Counted from the first letter of the stretch, positions 42,873-51,524 are shown. The stretch: DNA of 64,000 nt from JAJYQH01 sp036261615 (GCA_036261615.1 DATAKK010000094.1:18127-82126); one strand, 5' to 3'. Program-made: numbers and translations. Notes: a model not told the origin generated them from the sequence alone.

Positions 42873-43451
42873 ATGAGTGACGTCGACACCACCCCGGAGC
42901 ACGCCGCGACCGACACCGAGGTCGATCAGGTGGTTCCGGAGGTCGCGGAGGACGAGACGACGGACGCCGACAGCGGCGCGCAGGCCCGGCTGTCCAAGGG
43001 CGAGCAGCTGGAGGCGGAGGGAGACATCGCGGCCGACTACCTCGAGGAACTGCTCGACATCGCCGACCTCGATGGGGACATCGACACCTACGTCGAGGGC
43101 GGCCGCGCTCACGTGAGCATCGTCACCGACGGCGAGGAACTCGTCGGACGTGACGGAGAGGTGCTCGACGCCCTGCAGGAGCTCGCGCGGCTCGTCGTGA
43201 TGACCGAGACCGGGAACCGCAGCCGGCTCATGCTCGACATCGCGGGGTTCCGGGACAAGCAGCGCAAGCGGCTCCGTGCGCTGGCCCAGGACGCCATCGC
43301 TGAGGTGCAGGCGTCCGGTGAGGCCGTGGCGCTCGCGCCGATGAACCCGTTCGAGCGCAAGATCGTCCACGACGCCGTCGCCGAGGCCGGACTCGTGAGC
43401 GAGTCCGAGGGCGTCGAGCCGAAGCGCCACGTCGTCATCCGGCCCGCCTGA
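42873..43451 (+). CDS. jag: Jag/KhpB-type single-stranded nucleic acid-binding protein
   Basis: 192 residues from ATG 42873 (an in-frame GTG lies one codon earlier). The acidic N-terminus is followed by a KH domain (DIDTYVEGGRAHVSIVTDGE, ELVGRDGEVLDALQELARLV) and the R3H domain (MNPFERKIVHDAVAEAGLVS). The Jag_N domain seen in Firmicutes is absent, as usual in actinobacteria. RNA binding is expected. Next to yidC as in many genomes. Confidence 0.93.
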   Translation: MSDVDTTPEHAATDTEVDQVVPEVAEDETTDADSGAQARLSKGEQLEAEGDIAADYLEELLDIADLDGDIDTYVEGGRAHVSIVTDGEELVGRDGEVLDALQELARLVVMTETGNRSRLMLDIAGFRDKQRKRLRALAQDAIAEVQASGEAVALAPMNPFERKIVHDAVAEAGLVSESEGVEPKRHVVIRPA

Positions 43452-43459
43452 GGGCGGCG

Positions 43460-44095
43460 GTGACCGGCGCGAGGCCGGAGGAGGGGGCGTCCCTCTCCCC
43501 CGCCGATGTCTTCGAGCATCCAGTGGCCGAGGCGATTGAGCGCTATGTCGATATATTGGCGAGTCGAGGAATCGAGTGGGGACTACTGGGTCCCCGGGAA
43601 GCCCCGCGGCTGTTCGACAGGCACATCCTCAACAGCGTCGCCCTGGCGGAGTTGATCCCTCAGGGGTCACGCGTCGTCGATGTCGGCAGCGGCGCCGGCC
43701 TGCCCGGGATCCCGCTCGCCGTTGTTCGGCCGGACCTCGACGTCACGCTGCTCGAGCCCCTGCTGCGGCGGTACACCTTCCTCGAGGAGGCGGTCGCAGA
43801 ACTCGGGCTCGAGGAACGGGTGGCGGTGGTGCGTGGGCGCGCCGAGGAGACGAAGGAGCGCTTCGACGTGGTGGTCGCCCGGGCTGTCGCACCCCTGGCC
43901 CGGCTGCTCGGCTGGACGTCGGGCCTCTTCCTCCCCCATGGGGAACTGCTGGCACTCAAGGGCTCGTCCGCCGCGGACGAGGTCGCTGCGGCCCGACGTG
44001 ACCTGGTGCGGCTGGGGGTCGCGGCCGAGGTGCTGCGCGTGCGGGCCGACCAGCGGGCCGACCCGACGACGGTCGTCCGGGTTCGCCGCGGCTGA
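43460..44095 (+). CDS. rsmG: 16S rRNA (guanine-N7) methyltransferase G
   Basis: 211 residues from GTG 43460, 8 bp after jag. AdoMet-dependent fold: VVDVGSGAGLPGIPLAVVRP (motif I), VTLLEPLLRRYTFLEEAVAE and VVRGRAEE, with the preceding LLGPREAPRLFDRHILNS typical of RsmG/GidB. It methylates 16S rRNA near position 527; loss of function gives low-level streptomycin resistance. Last gene of the run before parA. Confidence 0.95.
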   Translation: MTGARPEEGASLSPADVFEHPVAEAIERYVDILASRGIEWGLLGPREAPRLFDRHILNSVALAELIPQGSRVVDVGSGAGLPGIPLAVVRPDLDVTLLEPLLRRYTFLEEAVAELGLEERVAVVRGRAEETKERFDVVVARAVAPLARLLGWTSGLFLPHGELLALKGSSAADEVAAARRDLVRLGVAAEVLRVRADQRADPTTVVRVRRG

Positions 44096-44136
44096 CCGGC
44101 CCTGGCGCGCCACTCCCCCGGCCCCGGACCGCGTCA

Positions 44137-44240
44137 GCGCGTTGTCCAGCTGTGGGTTGACATCGACTCCGACGTGGGCGTGGCCCACTTGGGGTCCCCG
44201 GCGGTGACCGTTGCGGCTCGACAGCCTCCCCGAAGTGGGG
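44137..44240. repeat. Diverged copy of the 6.2-kb tandem repeat unit
   Basis: TGTCC followed by GGGTTGACATCGACTCCGAC and GTGGG aligns with the unit at 6271-6316 (GGGTTCGATGTCGACCCCGA, GTGGG) at roughly 70% over 44 bp. Further CCCCGAAGTGGGG (44228-44240) and the inverted CCCACTTGGGGTC (44184-44196) belong to the same motif set. Lies between rsmG and parA. Confidence 0.5.
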
Positions 44241-44276
44241 GTTGCTCCGTGCTGCCGCCGCCCGCGCCCGGAACAT

Positions 44277-44351
44277 CCTGCGAAATTCGCATGGCCTGCC
44301 AGACCGCCCGCCCTCGGCAGGGTGTGTGGCAGGTGGTGCATGTTTCGCAGG
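44277..44351. repeat. Long imperfect palindrome between rsmG and parA
   Basis: CCTGCGAAA (44277-44285) pairs with TTTCGCAGG (44343-44351), with GCCTGCCA against TGGCAGG further in, making a 75-bp imperfect dyad. It may be a transcript-end structure after rsmG or a regulatory element before parA. No T-tract follows. Confidence 0.5.
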
Positions 44352-44487
44352 GACGAGAGCGGGCGTTCCGCGCGGTGAACGCCACCGAGGGAACCGGGGG
44401 CCCGATCCACCCGAGCAGGCCCGCGCGCCGCGTGTGATGGACGGGCGCGCGGCACTCCCCCACTAGACTGACGCACCGGAGGTGCCG

Positions 44488-45462
44488 GTGATCAAGTTCT
44501 CGCGAGGCAAGAAGTCTGCCGCGGATGTTTCACGTGAAACGTCGCCCGTGATTCCCGCTTACGCGCGGGGGCCGCGTAGGGCCGCGCTGGACGACGAGGA
44601 GGCCGCGGCATTCGCGGCGCAGGAGGCGGTTTCACGTGAAACACCGCCACGGCTCGTCCTCCCCCGCCCTGACGCCCCCCGCATCTTCGTCATCGCGAAC
44701 CAGAAGGGCGGCGTGGGGAAGACAACCACCGCGGTGAACATCGCCACCGCCCTCGCGATGGGCGGCCTCAGGGTGCTCGTCGTCGACCTCGATCCGCAGG
44801 GCAATGCGTCCACCGCGCTGGGCGTGGAGCACCGCGAGGGGACGCAGGGCACCTACGAGGTGCTCCTGGGCGACGCGGACATCTCCGCCCATGCGGTGAC
44901 GTCCGAGGAGGCGCCGCTCCTCACCGTGCTGCCGGCAACAATCGACCTGGCGGCCGCCGAGATCCAGCTGGTCAACACTCAAGCGCGCGAACAGCGGCTC
45001 AAGCGCGCGCTGGCACGCTACCTGGCGGAGCACGAGACCGACTACGTCTTCATCGACTGCCCGCCGTCGCTCGGTTTGCTCACCGTCAACGCGCTGGTCG
45101 CGGCGTCCGAGCTGCTCATCCCCATCCAGTGCGAGTACTACGCGCTCGAGGGCCTCTCGCAACTGCTCCGCACGATCGAGCTGGTCAAGGGCCAGTTGAA
45201 CGACGACCTCAGCCTCTCGACGATCCTGCTGACGATGTACGACTCGCGCACCAACCTCGCGCAGCAGGTCGCCGCCGAAGTCAAGGGCCACTTCCAGCGG
45301 GAGACCCTCGACACGAGGATCCCACGCTCGGTGCGGGTGTCGGAGGCTCCAAGTTACGGCCGCACCGTACTCACATACGACCCGGCATCGGCAGGAGCGC
45401 TCGCGTACCGTTACGCAGCGCAGGAGATCGCGGAACGGGTCAGGGAACGACAGGAGGCGTGA
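44488..45462 (+). CDS. parA: Chromosome partitioning ATPase ParA/Soj
   Basis: 324 residues from GTG 44488, chosen because GGAGG lies 5 bp upstream; a GTG at 44482 overlaps that site. Deviant Walker A IFVIANQKGGVGKTTTAVNI (about 67-86), VLVVDLDPQGNASTALG and DYVFIDCPPSLGLLTVNAL are intact. It is a DNA-bound dimeric ATPase that drives segregation of ParB-parS complexes. The N-terminal extension contains two VSRET peptides, each encoded by a parS site. Confidence 0.97.
   Translation: MIKFSRGKKSAADVSRETSPVIPAYARGPRRAALDDEEAAAFAAQEAVSRETPPRLVLPRPDAPRIFVIANQKGGVGKTTTAVNIATALAMGGLRVLVVDLDPQGNASTALGVEHREGTQGTYEVLLGDADISAHAVTSEEAPLLTVLPATIDLAAAEIQLVNTQAREQRLKRALARYLAEHETDYVFIDCPPSLGLLTVNALVAASELLIPIQCEYYALEGLSQLLRTIELVKGQLNDDLSLSTILLTMYDSRTNLAQQVAAEVKGHFQRETLDTRIPRSVRVSEAPSYGRTVLTYDPASAGALAYRYAAQEIAERVRERQEA
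44527..44540. other. parS site 1 (inside parA)
   Basis: Perfect palindrome GTTTCACGTGAAAC, the universal ParB-binding site (16-mer TGTTTCACGTGAAACG at 44526-44541). It encodes part of VSRET in ParA. Confidence 0.95.
44629..44642. other. parS site 2 (inside parA)
   Basis: Second perfect GTTTCACGTGAAAC, 102 bp from the first and in the same reading phase, again giving VSRET. Together they place the segregation centromere about 4 kb from oriC. Confidence 0.95.
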
Positions 45463-46379
45463 TGGCAACACGACACCAGAGCGGGTTGGGGCGGGGCCTG
45501 GGGGAGCTCTTCGTCCGCACCGACGAGCCCCAGGACGCCGACGAGCCGCGCGCGGAGCGGTCAGCACCGATCCGCGACGGCTCCTACCTCACGACCGTGC
45601 CGGTGGACAGCGTGCGGCCGAACCCGCGCCAACCCCGGCAGGTCTTCGACGAGGACGACCTCGCCGAGCTTGCGGGCTCCCTCAAGGAGGTCGGCGTCCT
45701 CCAGCCGATCGTCGTGCGCGACCGCGGCGACGGAAACTTCGAGCTGATCATGGGGGAGCGCCGGCTCCGCGCCGCCAAGCTCGGCGCGCTGGCGGAGATA
45801 CCGGCGATCGTGCGGGCGACCGACGACACCAACCTGCTCCGCGACGCTCTCCTCGAGAACATCCACCGAGCCCAGCTCAACCCACTGGAGGAGGCCGCGG
45901 CCTACCAGCAGCTCCTCGACGACTTCGGGTGCACCCACGATGAACTCTCCGCCCGCATCAAGCGGTCGCGCCCGCAGATCTCGAACACCATCAGGTTGTT
46001 GAAACTTCCATCACCGGTGCAGCGCCGGGTCGCGGCCGGCGTCCTGTCGGCGGGGCATGCCCGAGCACTGCTCGGTCTCACCGATCCCGTGGCCCAGGAG
46101 CAACTGGCCCAACGGATCGTCGCCGAGGGGCTGTCGGTGCGCAGCACCGAGGAGATCGTGGCGATGGGTGCTTCGACGGAACGGCCGGTGCGGAGCAGCC
46201 GTCAGCGGGCAGCGAACCCGCGGGCCGAGGCCCTCGCCAACGATCTCTCGGACCACTTCGACACGCGGGTGCGGGTGGACATGGGACGCCGCAAGGGGCG
46301 GATCGTCATCGAGTTCGGCGGTGAGGACGACCTCGACCGCATCCTGTCGCTCGTCAAGCGCTCAGCCAACCAGGCCTAG
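45462..46379 (+). CDS. parB: Chromosome partitioning protein ParB
   Basis: 305 residues; ATG overlaps the parA stop by one base, preceded by AGGAGG. N-terminal ParA-contact segment GLGRGLGELF, CTP-binding domain with VDSVRPNPRQPRQVFDEDDL, LQPIVVRDR and GERRLRAAK, then ENIHRAQLNPLEEAAAYQQL, HTH (SARIKRSRPQISNTIRLLKL) and a C-terminal dimerisation region. It loads at parS and spreads as a CTP-dependent clamp. Confidence 0.97.
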   Translation: MATRHQSGLGRGLGELFVRTDEPQDADEPRAERSAPIRDGSYLTTVPVDSVRPNPRQPRQVFDEDDLAELAGSLKEVGVLQPIVVRDRGDGNFELIMGERRLRAAKLGALAEIPAIVRATDDTNLLRDALLENIHRAQLNPLEEAAAYQQLLDDFGCTHDELSARIKRSRPQISNTIRLLKLPSPVQRRVAAGVLSAGHARALLGLTDPVAQEQLAQRIVAEGLSVRSTEEIVAMGASTERPVRSSRQRAANPRAEALANDLSDHFDTRVRVDMGRRKGRIVIEFGGEDDLDRILSLVKRSANQA

Positions 46380-46399
46380 TAATCCCCTTAACAACTCGC

Positions 46400-46417
46400 C
46401 GATAAAGAGCTTTATCG
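46400..46417. terminator. AT-rich hairpin between parB and DUF3817 gene
   Basis: CGATAAAG, AG, CTTTATCG: 8-bp perfect arms with a 2-nt centre, between two convergent genes. It could be a weak bidirectional terminator or, given its symmetry and AT content, a protein-binding site. Confidence 0.4.
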
Positions 46418-46426
46418 ACATAGAGC

Positions 46427-46828
46427 TCAATCGAGGATGGCGCGTCCTGCTCGGACATCGGCCAACAGCCCCTCGACCTCAAGCCGCGCCCGGTGCTCGG
46501 CCCAGAAGGTGAGGAACGGGATCAGTCCCGACAGCGCGATGATCGCCATCCGGCCGAGTCCCCAGTGCACCCGGCGACCGAGGTCGACGGTGGTGATGAG
46601 CAGCACCATGTAGAGCCAGCCGTGGGGGATGCCCGTGTAGGTGACCCACTGGCCGTCGTGGGGGCCGAAGTACTTGAGTGGCACTGCGACGCAGACGAGC
46701 AGCACGAGCAGGGTGCCGACGATGTACGCGGTGATCCGGTACCGGAGCAGGGCGCCCCTCACCTGGCGGAGGCGCTCGTCGAGTTCGATGTCGAGTGCAT
46801 CGGCCGGGGAGTCAGTGGGAGAAGTCAC
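46427..46828 (-). CDS. DUF3817 membrane protein
   Basis: 133 residues from GTG 46828. Three helices: RYRITAYIVGTLLVLLVCVA, HGWLYMVLLITTVDLGRRVH and RMAIIALSGLIPFLTFWAEH. The VGTLL and HG(W/F)LY pattern with the C-terminal FLTFWAE is typical of DUF3817/YdzA-like proteins. Function unknown. It lies 9 bp downstream of SURF1 in the same direction. Confidence 0.85.
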   Translation of the reverse strand: MTSPTDSPADALDIELDERLRQVRGALLRYRITAYIVGTLLVLLVCVAVPLKYFGPHDGQWVTYTGIPHGWLYMVLLITTVDLGRRVHWGLGRMAIIALSGLIPFLTFWAEHRARLEVEGLLADVRAGRAILD

Positions 46829-46837
46829 CCGCCCAGA

Positions 46838-47596
46838 TTACTCAGTGGCCTCCGCGCCTTCGTCGGCGTCGTCCGGACCGGACCGGCGGCCCATCGAGCG
46901 CGCGACGACGATGCCCATGACCATCGCGAAGATGGCGAACACCCACCACTGGATCGCGTACCCGAGGTTCTGGGCGTGCCCTGACGCGTCGCTGGGGAAG
47001 GTGACGCCGGCCGGCTGCAACCCGTTCTGGGCGGCGCCCGCGGCGTCCAGCGTCACGAAGCCCGCGGTGACCCCGGCCGGCCAGGACTGCGCCAGCCGTT
47101 CGATCCGGACGCCGTCGAGCCATCCGCTCGGCGCACCGGAGGGGGCGTTGCCCGTGGCGTCGGTCTCCGACGGCATGAGGATGCCGACCTGACTCGTGGT
47201 GCCAGAGGGAGGGGCGGGGACCGGGGTGGTGAGGCGGGGGACCGTGCCACGGACGACGGGGACGATCCGCGAGTGGTCGGCGAAGGCGCTCACGACCCGG
47301 TATGGGGGGCTGCTCCCGACGAGGACGGACGGCTGGTCGAGGTAGTGCCCCTCGAGCGTCACGGGGAGGCCGTACAGGTCGCCGATCGGCGTCCCGCCGT
47401 CGAGGCGGGCGGCCAGCGACACCGGGGGCCGCTCCGAGCGGGTGATGAGGGAGTTGCGGCCCTGGTTGCGGTAGACCGACATCTGCCAGACGCCCAGCAC
47501 GAGCATCACCCCCGCGAGGACGGCGGCCACGGTGAGGGTGAGGGTCTGTCGCAGCCGCACGGACGCCGGCCGCCCGGCAGCGCCGGCGCTGCTCAT
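46838..47596 (-). CDS. SURF1 family cytochrome oxidase biogenesis protein
   Basis: 252 residues. N-terminal helix (TLTLTVAAVLAGVMLVLGVW) with Q-M after it, a large extracytoplasmic domain (YGLPVTLEGHYLDQPSVLVG, RIVPVVRGTVPRL, QPAGVTFPSDASGHAQNLGY) and a C-terminal helix (WWVFAIFAMVMGIVVARSMG). The N-A-I-Q-WW region is a SURF1 hallmark. It helps insert haem into aa3-type oxidase. Overlaps the Ddl gene end by 4 bp. Confidence 0.9.
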   Translation of the reverse strand: MSSAGAAGRPASVRLRQTLTLTVAAVLAGVMLVLGVWQMSVYRNQGRNSLITRSERPPVSLAARLDGGTPIGDLYGLPVTLEGHYLDQPSVLVGSSPPYRVVSAFADHSRIVPVVRGTVPRLTTPVPAPPSGTTSQVGILMPSETDATGNAPSGAPSGWLDGVRIERLAQSWPAGVTAGFVTLDAAGAAQNGLQPAGVTFPSDASGHAQNLGYAIQWWVFAIFAMVMGIVVARSMGRRSGPDDADEGAEATE

Positions 47597-48552
47597 CGGG
47601 TGGCGGCGAGCTGCACCAGCGCGCTGCAGACCGATCCCAGGTCGTGCCCGGCGGCGTCCATCGCCAGCGGCGCGGACGACGTCTCCGTCATGCCCGGGGC
47701 GACGTTCGCCTCGAGGAACGTGGGCGTCCCGTGTTCGTCGACGATGATGTCGACGCGGTAGATGTCGCGCAGGCCGAGGGTCTCGCCCACGCCCAGGGCC
47801 AGGTCGTGGCAGGCCCGCGTGACGTCGTCGCTCAGCCGGGCGGGGGTGATGAACCGGGTGTCACCGGCGGTGTAGCGGCTCGCGTAGTCGTAGACGCCCG
47901 AGATCGGGACGATCTCGACGGGGGGCAGCGCGATCCGGCCCTCCGGGGTGTCGACGACCGTGACGGCGACCTCCGAGCCGGTGACGAACCGCTCGACGAC
48001 CGCCGTCGACCCGTAGGCGAAGGCGCCGACCATCGCCGCCGGCAGCGCGTCGATGTCGTCGACCCGGCTGGCGCCGAGCGCGGAGCCGCTGCGCGCGGGC
48101 TTCACCATCATCGGGAAGCCGAGGCGCTCGCCGAGCGCGCGGATGAGGGTGCCGGCGCCGAGTTCGCGGAACATGTCGTGGGGGAGTGCCACCTGCTCGG
48201 GCGTCGTCAGCCCCGCGGCCCGGACGAGGGGGGTCGCGACGGACTTGTCGTAGGACAGGCGGCACGAGGCGGCACTCGAGCCGACGAACGGGACGCCGAG
48301 CAGCGCCAGTACCTCCCGCACCGCGCCGTCCTCGCCGACCCCGCCGTGCAGCAGCGGAAAGACGACGGCGCCGGGCTGGGCGGTCAGCGTCGGGATGAGC
48401 TCGGCGGTGATGTCGCACTCGGTCACCCGGTGCCCGGCCTCGCGCAGGGCGATCGCCACCCGGCGTCCGGAGCGGAGCGACACGTCGCGCTCGTGCGACA
48501 ACCCGCCCGCGAGGACGACGACCGGCGCGAGTTCGGTGGGGGAGGTGCTCAT
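47593..48552 (-). CDS. D-alanine--D-alanine ligase family (ATP-grasp)
   Basis: 319 residues from ATG 48552. VVVLAGGLSHERDVSLRSGR, VFPLLHGGVGEDGAVREVLA, GFPMMVKPARSGSALGASRV, RVDIIVDEHGTPTFLEANVA and PGMTE match the Ddl fold (Ser/His/Glu substrate residues in the first block). It makes the D-Ala-D-Ala dipeptide for wall precursors. Metal-binding FLEANVAPGM differs slightly from the usual E(V/I)NT(L/M)PG: the Thr is replaced by Ala-Pro context, so a variant substrate is possible. Forms an operon with SURF1. Confidence 0.85.
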   Translation of the reverse strand: MSTSPTELAPVVVLAGGLSHERDVSLRSGRRVAIALREAGHRVTECDITAELIPTLTAQPGAVVFPLLHGGVGEDGAVREVLALLGVPFVGSSAASCRLSYDKSVATPLVRAAGLTTPEQVALPHDMFRELGAGTLIRALGERLGFPMMVKPARSGSALGASRVDDIDALPAAMVGAFAYGSTAVVERFVTGSEVAVTVVDTPEGRIALPPVEIVPISGVYDYASRYTAGDTRFITPARLSDDVTRACHDLALGVGETLGLRDIYRVDIIVDEHGTPTFLEANVAPGMTETSSAPLAMDAAGHDLGSVCSALVQLAATR

Positions 48553-48587
48553 CGAGGTTCCAATCTGCTGACGTGTCTCGGGATGGC

Positions 48588-49910
48588 TCACGACAGGTCC
48601 GGCGCCGGCGCGTCGAACGTGTCGAGCTGCCGGTGGGGCTGCTCGTCGACGCTGAGCCCGAAGGTGCGGTGCACCTCGTACTCGCGGTTCACGACGTCGG
48701 CGAGCCGCCGGACGCCCTCGCGGATCCGCTCCGGCGTCGGGTAGCAGAAGGACAGCCGCATGTTGCGGCTCCCCAACCCGTCGGCGTAGAAGGCGGTCCC
48801 GGGGGTGAACGCGACCCGGGCGTTCACGGCGCGGGGCAGCATCGCCTGGGCGTCGAGGCCGTCGGGCAGCGTGACCCACACGAAGAACCCGCCGCCCGGC
48901 GTCGTCCACGTCGTCCCCGGGGGCATGTACTCGCGGAGGGCCTCGAGCATGGCGTCCCGGCGGGCACGGTACATGTCCTTGAACGCCTCAATCTGGCCGC
49001 GCCAGTCGTGACGGTCGAGGTAGGTGGCCACGGCCAGCTGGCTGAACACCGGGGGGCACAGCGTCGCCGACTCCTGGGCCAGCACGAGTTTCTCCCGGAC
49101 GGCGTGCGGCGCGAGCACCCAGCCGACCCGGAAGCCGGGGGCGAAGGTCTTGGAGAACGAGCCCAGGTAGATCACCTGGTCGGCGTCCATGGCGCGCAGG
49201 GCCGGGAGCGGGTCGCCCTCGAGGCGCAGGAGACCGTACGGGTTGTCCTCGACGATGAGCAGGTCGAGCTCGCGGCAGGTCTCGATGACCTGGCGCCGAC
49301 GCTCGAGACTCTGGGAGATGCCCGAGGGGTTGTTGAAGTTGGGGATCGTGTAGAGGAATTTGGGCCGCCGTCCCGCCGTCCTGCTCGCGTCGACGGCCGC
49401 CCGGAGGGCGTCCGGCTCGATGCCGTCGTCGTCCATCGTGACGTGCACGACCTGCGTCTGGTACGAGGCGAAGGTGCCGAGCGCGCCGACGTAGCTGGGC
49501 GCCTCGGCGACGATGACGTCGCCGGGGTCGCAGAAGATGCGGGTGACGAGGTCGAGGCCCTGTTGCGAACCCACCGTGATGGTGACGTCGTCCGGGTGGG
49601 CGGTGATGCCCTCCAGGCTCATGACCTCGCAGATCCGCTCGCGGAGGGCCGGCTCGCCCTGGCCGGAGCCGTACTGCATGGCCTGGGTGCCGTGCTCGAG
49701 GACGAGGTCGCGGATGGCGTCGCCCACGACGTCGAGCGGGAGGTCGGCGATGTTCGGCATGCCGCCGGCGAGCGAGACGACCTCGGGCCGGTTGGCCACC
49801 GCGAACAGGGCGCGCACCGCGCTGGCACGCATCCCGTGGGTGCGGGCGGCGTAGTGGCCCACGTACCGGTCGAGGCGGGTGTCATGACGGACGACCTCGG
49901 GTTCAGTCAC
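48588..49910 (-). CDS. PLP-dependent aminotransferase, class I (2-aminoadipate/MocR-related)
   Basis: 440 residues from GTG 49910. Fold-type I pattern: VVSLAGGMPNIADLPLDVVG, YGSGQGEPALRERICEVM, ITVGSQQGLDLVTRIFCDPG, the Asn/Asp contact TIPNFNNPSGIS, and the PLP lysine in YLGSFSKTFAPGFRVGW (about residue 265). No DNA-binding domain is attached, so it is not a MocR regulator. Similar enzymes act on 2-aminoadipate, branched-chain, aromatic or aspartate substrates; which one cannot be told. Confidence 0.9.
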   Translation of the reverse strand: MTEPEVVRHDTRLDRYVGHYAARTHGMRASAVRALFAVANRPEVVSLAGGMPNIADLPLDVVGDAIRDLVLEHGTQAMQYGSGQGEPALRERICEVMSLEGITAHPDDVTITVGSQQGLDLVTRIFCDPGDVIVAEAPSYVGALGTFASYQTQVVHVTMDDDGIEPDALRAAVDASRTAGRRPKFLYTIPNFNNPSGISQSLERRRQVIETCRELDLLIVEDNPYGLLRLEGDPLPALRAMDADQVIYLGSFSKTFAPGFRVGWVLAPHAVREKLVLAQESATLCPPVFSQLAVATYLDRHDWRGQIEAFKDMYRARRDAMLEALREYMPPGTTWTTPGGGFFVWVTLPDGLDAQAMLPRAVNARVAFTPGTAFYADGLGSRNMRLSFCYPTPERIREGVRRLADVVNREYEVHRTFGLSVDEQPHRQLDTFDAPAPDLS

Positions 49911-50001
49911 GGGGTCCACTGTGCCGCACAGGCGGGGAAAGTACCATTGAGACCACCGTCGGCCGCGCTTCGGCGCGGCCGCTGCTGCGGGAGGAGGCCC
50001 C

Positions 50002-50619
50002 ATGCGAGCTCGTCGGCTGCGTCCGCTCTCGGTCGCGGGACTGCGCACCCTGCCCGCCTGGGACTGCCACACCTCGCTGCTCGGCCCGGACGCCGACCCC
50101 TCGCCGGCCTGGGCCAGAGCCGCGGTCGAGCGCTTCGGCTCGTGCGGCGTGAGCGCGGTCGACAACGAGGAGGTCGTCGGCTGGGTGCTCTACTGCCCGG
50201 CGCTCATGGTGCCCACGCAGCACCAGCTCGGACGCGGCCCCCGGCTCGCCGACTCGGCCATGCTGCTCGGGGTCGCCGTGCGGGAGTCGCACCGCGGGCA
50301 GGGGATCGGCCGCCAGCTCATGCAGACCGCGGCCGCGAGGGTGGTCGGCGGGGCGACCTGCATCGATGCCCTCGGCGCGGTGGCTCCGCTCACCTGTGAG
50401 GTCGCGCCGATGCACTGGCTCACCCGCGTCGGCTTCGCCCCCGTCGACGCCGCGGACACCGGTGTCGGCCCGGTGCGCATGCGCCTCGACCTCGGCTCCA
50501 CCCTGCGCTGGCGTCCCGACCTGCGCTCGGCCTTCGACCTGCTGACCGGCTGGGTGCCGCGTCCGGGCGTGGCGCACGAGCCCGCCGGCCGCGCGTTCCG
50601 TCGCTCTCACACCCACTGA
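50002..50619 (+). CDS. GNAT-family N-acetyltransferase
   Basis: 205 residues with GGGAGGAGG 5 bp before ATG 50002. Acetyl-CoA motif LLGVAVRESHRGQGIGRQLM (R-x-x-G-x-G/A form) and later PMHWLTRVGFAPVD fit the GNAT fold. Substrate unknown. Divergent from the aminotransferase and convergent with Rpf across a terminator. Confidence 0.88.
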   Translation: MRARRLRPLSVAGLRTLPAWDCHTSLLGPDADPSPAWARAAVERFGSCGVSAVDNEEVVGWVLYCPALMVPTQHQLGRGPRLADSAMLLGVAVRESHRGQGIGRQLMQTAAARVVGGATCIDALGAVAPLTCEVAPMHWLTRVGFAPVDAADTGVGPVRMRLDLGSTLRWRPDLRSAFDLLTGWVPRPGVAHEPAGRAFRRSHTH

Positions 50620-50630
50620 CCCACGGCACG

Positions 50631-50669
50631 CAACACGGCCCGTGTCGGGGGAGGACACGGGCCGTGTTG
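50631..50669. terminator. Bidirectional terminator between GNAT and Rpf genes
   Basis: 16-bp perfect stem (50631-50646 with 50654-50669) and 7-nt loop between two convergent genes. Confidence 0.85.
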
Positions 50670-50714
50670 GTGGTGCGGTCGCGGGGGAGTGACCGCACCG
50701 GTCTCACTGGCTGA

Positions 50715-51374
50715 TCAGAGGGTGATGACCTGACCGACGAAGATGAGGTTCGGGTTCGTGACCGTCGCCTTGTTCTTCTGCCACAGGCCCTGCCAGCCAC
50801 CGGCCACCTTGTTGGCCTGGGCGATCTCGCTGAGGGTGTCGCCGCTCTTCACCGTGTACTTCGTTCCGGCAACGGTGGACGCCGCGGGAACGGGCGCCGG
50901 CGCCGCGACGACGGCCTGACGGGTCGCGCTGCGGGTGGTCTCGGACTCGTCCGTCGCCTTGTGGGTGGTGGTGGTGGTGACCCGGACACGCGGGGCCGCC
51001 TGCACGGTGATCTGGGTGCCACCGTTGGAGGAGGTGAGCCCGGCCCGGACGCTGCACACCGGCCAGGCGCCGGGGCCCTGGGAGGCCAGCACCTTCTGCG
51101 CGATGGCGATCTGCTGCGACTTGCTGGCCAGGTTGGCGGTGCTGGCGTAGGCGCCACCGCCGTAGGCGAGCCAGGTGCTGCGGGTGAACTGGAGGCCACC
51201 GTAGAAGCCGTTGCCGGTGTTGATCGCCCAGTTGCCGCCCGACTCACACTGCGCGACGCGGTCCCAGGTGGACAGGTCGGTGGCGTGGGCAGGCGTGGCG
51301 CCCACCGCGACGGCCAGGCCGGCCCCGAGGGCGGCGGTCGCGGCGAGGGACGCGATACGAGTGCTCTGCTTCAT
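50715..51374 (-). CDS. Resuscitation-promoting factor-like protein with LysM
   Basis: 219 residues. Signal peptide to about residue 31 (TPAHA), then the Rpf/transglycosylase-like domain LSTWDRVAQCESGGNWAINT, GNGFYGGLQFTRSTWLAYGG with the catalytic Glu in CESGGNW and paired Cys (AQCESGG, WPVCSV). A Thr/Ala/Pro linker is followed by a C-terminal LysM (TKYTVKSGDTLSEIAQANKV). It is a secreted muralytic enzyme that cleaves peptidoglycan during regrowth. About 145 nt of leader precede the ATG if the promoter at 51525-51553 is used. Confidence 0.95.
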   Translation of the reverse strand: MKQSTRIASLAATAALGAGLAVAVGATPAHATDLSTWDRVAQCESGGNWAINTGNGFYGGLQFTRSTWLAYGGGAYASTANLASKSQQIAIAQKVLASQGPGAWPVCSVRAGLTSSNGGTQITVQAAPRVRVTTTTTHKATDESETTRSATRQAVVAAPAPVPAASTVAGTKYTVKSGDTLSEIAQANKVAGGWQGLWQKNKATVTNPNLIFVGQVITL

Positions 51375-51524
51375 GTGTGGAAAGGTCCTTCCGGATCGAC
51401 TGTGTTGCCGCGGGCGCGGCAGCGGCGCAGCGCCCTGGAGGTAGGTCGCGAGCCGTCCAGCATCGGACGGGTGGATGGTGTTACGAGCCCCGAAGTGATG
51501 ACTGGCTATTCAGTTGATGAGAAG

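Noticed and set aside
51375..51524. c-di-AMP (ydaO-type) riboswitch in the rpf leader
   Set aside because: Such switches often precede rpf genes in actinobacteria, but the conserved ydaO core sequences are not visible here; only a small CCGTCC/GGACGG hairpin is seen.
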